NCBI GenBank assembly: GCA_015063545.1
Contig: SVTX01000006.1
Location: forward strand, 1 to 62,187
Source of the DNA: Oscillospiraceae bacterium
GTDB lineage: Bacteria; Bacillota; Clostridia; Oscillospirales; CAG-272
Reading direction: 5' to 3'
Length of the DNA stretch: 62,187 nt
The notes under the pieces are model-generated. The model saw only the letters and a program-made list of their open reading frames with translations. It did no database searches and was not told the DNA's origin. Positions 59,754-62,187 of this stretch are shown here, in pieces; positions within the stretch are counted from its first letter, which is position 1, and every line of letters begins with the position of its first letter. The translations under genes were made by a program, and so were the position numbers.

Positions 59754-62187
59754 TTACTTTTTCTTGTTTAGTAGAGTAAGCGCACCTACAAACAGTGGGA
59801 TAAGTGCTATGGTTTGAATAAGTAGTGTGAAAATATCTCTATAGAACAGTATATCCGAAGCGGAGGGGATAAGATATCCTATGATTGTTACACCAAAGGA
59901 GATAAGTGCTCCGGCAAAGATAAACAACAAGGACATTTTGGATAGCTTTTTAAATACCGAAGGCAAGTCCTTGCAAGCCAGAATGGGGTGGACTATATTA
60001 TGTATATCTCCGGATGCTACGATTCCCCCTAAGCGCGATACAGATTTAGTTGGAGATTCGTATTCGTAAGATTTGTATACACCTATTTTACAGGAGCGCC
60101 CTATTTGAGGCTTGATCTGAGGCTCGTATGTTGCGACTATACTCTTGATGCCGTGCATATGAAGATTTTTAACTGTCTGCTCAAATGTTCGGGTTACCTT
60201 GGGTGTGCAAAGATATATCATGGAGAGCTTGTTATTGATTACGAGATATACGGCATTTTTATCTTTTTTGACATCTATGGGTGCATCTCCCATATCTATA
60301 CTTGTTTGGCTCTGATAGAGCGAAATGAATTTTTTATCTCCAAGGAGAATGTGAGACGTGTTATCCATATACACTTCAATGCCATTGTCATTGATCTGCA
60401 CGATGTTGATATCAGCCGGGCTTATAGATTCGTCTTCAGCGATAGGATCCTTGCAGACTATATTTGAGAGGGGCCCGCCCAGAGCTGAAAAGAGTCTGTG
60501 TGCGATTTTTGAAACCTCGGCTATATCAATATTGTCTGCGGGTAAAGCATTGACACCGCCGCTTATTTCAAATGCGGATACATCGGGGAAAATAACGGAA
60601 TTTGTTTTGGAATAATCATCTATCGCCTCTGTGCCTATAAATGCACATTTCTTTTCTAAGAGACGGTTTGATGATATGAACATTGACAGAGGTATCACCA
60701 ATACAAATGACGCAGACAGACACATAAATACCGTAAATGCTATTGTAGCTGCAACGTCTGCCATGCTTCCGCCGGCAAAAATAGATATACACGCGATAAG
60801 CATGGCTGCAAGGGAAGCGAATCCCAATACAATGGTCATATTTCCGCTTCCGTAATAAGATTCGGAGCTTCGCTTGAAATATCCCGAGATATATTTGGTC
60901 TTTTTTACGGTTATTGCGTTGCCCTTGATCTTTTTGCCGATTTCTATGTTTTTGAGATTATCGGTATTGTTTGAAACCTTTTTGCCGGACGTGAGTATTT
61001 CTGCAGAATACAATTCGTCCGAAGACGTTATTAAATTAAAGGTCTGATACTCGCGAATGCAGTTGAGAAGTTGCGATGTTAATGCCGATATAAAGAACAG
61101 AGCCACCGTAACTCCGAACAACTGAATAGATGCCATGTTGGATACACTGTGATGAGCCGCGCGACATATTATCAGTATATCATATACGAGTAGTATCAAG
61201 AGTGCAAATATCGGTATTGTAAATACTGTTTGCGTAAATTTGACAATTCCTTTCAGTCCGCTGAGCAGTTCGTGTCTGACTACTACACAGCCTATGGCGA
61301 ACAGCAAAAGCTCGATTATAGGGAATATAACGTATGATGCGGTGTCGTCTTGGTTTTTGAATATCATGCCAAGAATGAAAAGCACAAGCGCTGTCACCGC
61401 AAAAACGGCGATCTTTACGAGTATCATTCGTTTATCAAACTCGTATTTTTGTTTTATGCGGGGTATCTGATCTTTATCGGAAAATTCCTTTCCGCAAAAA
61501 CCGAAGGGTATCTTATCCTTTTGAGGTTTGTATGAATTGGTAATGCTTTGTACTACGAAATCCGTGCGATCAAGACCAACCTCTGAGGCAAGCTCTTCTC
61601 GATAACCCAACTGCAAAAGCAGGGAAATATCGTCATCATGAAGCTCTGCGCCGTTTGTGTTCGGCATGCTTGAGCTATCTTCAAATGATGCACCGAATAT
61701 GTTATCGCATTGGTTATTTGCAAGCAGATGCCACTGAAGCGGATCATCCGTGTACTTGTCTTTGGAGCGAATAAAGTTAGTAGAGGAAGCAGATTGAAGT
61801 TGAGGCGCAATAGGCATAGCTACAGTTGCGGCGATAGAATCGGTTTCAGACAGATTCTCATTCGCATTCTCTGAGTCATCAAGCTCACCGAATGTAACGT
61901 CATCTTCCTCGTTTTCGGAGTTATCAAGCTCTCCGAACGTAATGTCATCTTCTTCGTTCTCGGAGTTATCAAGCTCGCCGAATGTAACGTCATCTTCCTC
62001 ATTCTCTGAGTCATCAAGTTCGCCGAACGTAACGTCATCTTCTTCGTTCTCGGAGTCATCAAGCTCGCCGAACGTAACGTCATCTTCTTCGTTCTCGGAG
62101 TCATCAAGCTCACCGAACGTAACGTCATTTTCTTCGTTTTCGGAGTCATCAAGTTCACCGAACGTAACGTCATCTTCCTCGTTCTCG
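59754..62187 (-). CDS. P-type-ATPase-like membrane protein with acidic N-terminal repeats, 5' end beyond the window
   Basis: The frame is open through the window edge; the ATG at 61817 is internal because the same frame continues into the repeats at 61860-62187. After the acidic repeats the protein has a ~130-residue cytoplasmic part, two pairs of membrane spans, a cytoplasmic insert, another span pair ending LVIPLSMFI (like the IP of M4 in P-type ATPases), a large cytoplasmic domain and two final spans. In that domain, TNSVIFPDVSAFE stands where the family has VVFDKTGTLT, and LHMHGIKSIVATYEP stands where L-x-x-x-GI-x-x-x-MLTGD would be. The phosphorylated Asp is Pro. It is probably a non-catalytic relative. 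Role unknown. Confidence 0.75.
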   Translation of the reverse strand, partial: ENEEDDVTFGELDDSENEENDVTFGELDDSENEEDDVTFGELDDSENEEDDVTFGELDDSENEEDDVTFGELDNSENEEDDITFGELDNSENEEDDVTFGELDDSENANENLSETDSIAATVAMPIAPQLQSASSTNFIRSKDKYTDDPLQWHLLANNQCDNIFGASFEDSSSMPNTNGAELHDDDISLLLQLGYREELASEVGLDRTDFVVQSITNSYKPQKDKIPFGFCGKEFSDKDQIPRIKQKYEFDKRMILVKIAVFAVTALVLFILGMIFKNQDDTASYVIFPIIELLLFAIGCVVVRHELLSGLKGIVKFTQTVFTIPIFALLILLVYDILIICRAAHHSVSNMASIQLFGVTVALFFISALTSQLLNCIREYQTFNLITSSDELYSAEILTSGKKVSNNTDNLKNIEIGKKIKGNAITVKKTKYISGYFKRSSESYYGSGNMTIVLGFASLAAMLIACISIFAGGSMADVAATIAFTVFMCLSASFVLVIPLSMFISSNRLLEKKCAFIGTEAIDDYSKTNSVIFPDVSAFEISGGVNALPADNIDIAEVSKIAHRLFSALGGPLSNIVCKDPIAEDESISPADINIVQINDNGIEVYMDNTSHILLGDKKFISLYQSQTSIDMGDAPIDVKKDKNAVYLVINNKLSMIYLCTPKVTRTFEQTVKNLHMHGIKSIVATYEPQIKPQIGRSCKIGVYKSYEYESPTKSVSRLGGIVASGDIHNIVHPILACKDLPSVFKKLSKMSLLFIFAGALISFGVTIIGYLIPSASDILFYRDIFTLLIQTIALIPLFVGALTLLNKKK
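61860..62187 (-). repeat. Seven 45-base repeats coding for acidic 15-residue units
   Basis: Units with consensus ENEEDDVTFGELDDS start near 61890, 61935, 61980, 62025, 62070, 62115 and 62160 and continue past the edge. They are on the minus strand in frame with the P-type-ATPase-like protein. They differ at a few third positions and at Asp/Asn, so the array is young. Confidence 0.92.

Noticed and set aside
61815-61817. ATG as the start of the P-type-ATPase-like protein
   Set aside because: The same frame is open for at least 123 more codons to the window edge and encodes the ordered acidic repeats.
61820-62173. A repetitive Met/Lys/Arg-rich minus-strand frame at the window end
   Set aside because: It is the 45-base acidic repeat read out of frame; the correct frame joins the membrane protein without a stop.

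Overview
This 62 kb window looks like chromosome from an anaerobic, endospore-forming, low-GC Gram-positive bacterium (Bacillota, Clostridia; probably a gut lineage near Oscillospirales or Christensenellales). The evidence is spoIVA with a sigma-E-like promoter, clpC with mcsA and mcsB, tig-clpP-clpX, meso-diaminopimelate dehydrogenase, a biotin-dependent sodium-pumping decarboxylase cluster, a 2-hydroxyacyl-CoA dehydratase activase, SLH-domain and BspA-type leucine-rich-repeat surface proteins, and many near-consensus sigma-A promoters with 17-base spacers. The lineage is inferred from gene content; no rRNA gene is present.

Layout, left to right. 1-2060: 3' part of a highly repetitive BspA-like LRR surface protein, then a small inverted-repeat element and a two-way terminator. 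2062-6052 (minus): mcsA-mcsB-clpC, in which McsB has lost active-site residues. 6187-11292 (plus): one promoter-to-terminator unit with an MmdA-like carboxyltransferase, OadG, a biotin carrier, the OadB sodium pump and OadA. 11411-16527 (plus): rsmE, a CdaR/PucR-type regulator, an S41 protease, greA and an unknown membrane protein. 16675-22436 (plus): a two-gene split form of the large activase/dehydratase-like protein, a membrane zinc-ribbon protein and a ComEC-like metallo-beta-lactamase-fold protein. 22500-25813 (minus): tig-clpP-clpX. 25945-26981: a metallophosphoesterase and a small Cys-rich protein. 27018-33387 (minus): a seven-gene operon apgM-lepB-rbgA-rnhB-yraN-M19 dipeptidase-thrC.

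33598-38837: a zinc-ribbon membrane protein, then (minus) DUF1836 regulator, ireB, ribF and a PBP5-like protein with altered catalytic motifs, then a site-2-protease-like gene and a 2H phosphoesterase. 38927-39534: two tRNA-Leu genes (GAG, CAG) set in an unusual field of direct repeats, long hairpins and copies of the tRNA T-arm. 39721-45015 (plus): MFS transporter, SGNH hydrolase, GNAT acetyltransferase, ddh and a tandem cyclophilin lipoprotein. 45056-46441 (minus) radA; 46601-48079 (plus) spoIVA. 48181-51029 (minus): two paralogous membrane proteins that share a terminator sequence, and a second BspA-like lipoprotein. 51131-55130 (minus): murA, a DUF3810 zinc-peptidase-like membrane protein and an RluA-type pseudouridine synthase. 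55283-56605 (plus): an SLH surface protein. 56669-62187 (minus): a small unknown protein and an operon running from a P-type-ATPase-like membrane protein with acidic 15-residue repeats (5' end beyond the window) into a B12-binding radical SAM protein and its DUF2344 partner.

The points most worth a second look are the tRNA-Leu repeat field; the P-type-ATPase-like protein with Pro where the phosphorylated Asp should be; two probable pseudoenzymes (McsB and the PBP5-like protein) kept in intact operons; and the hybrid carboxyltransferase cluster, which resembles a transcarboxylase coupled to a sodium pump.
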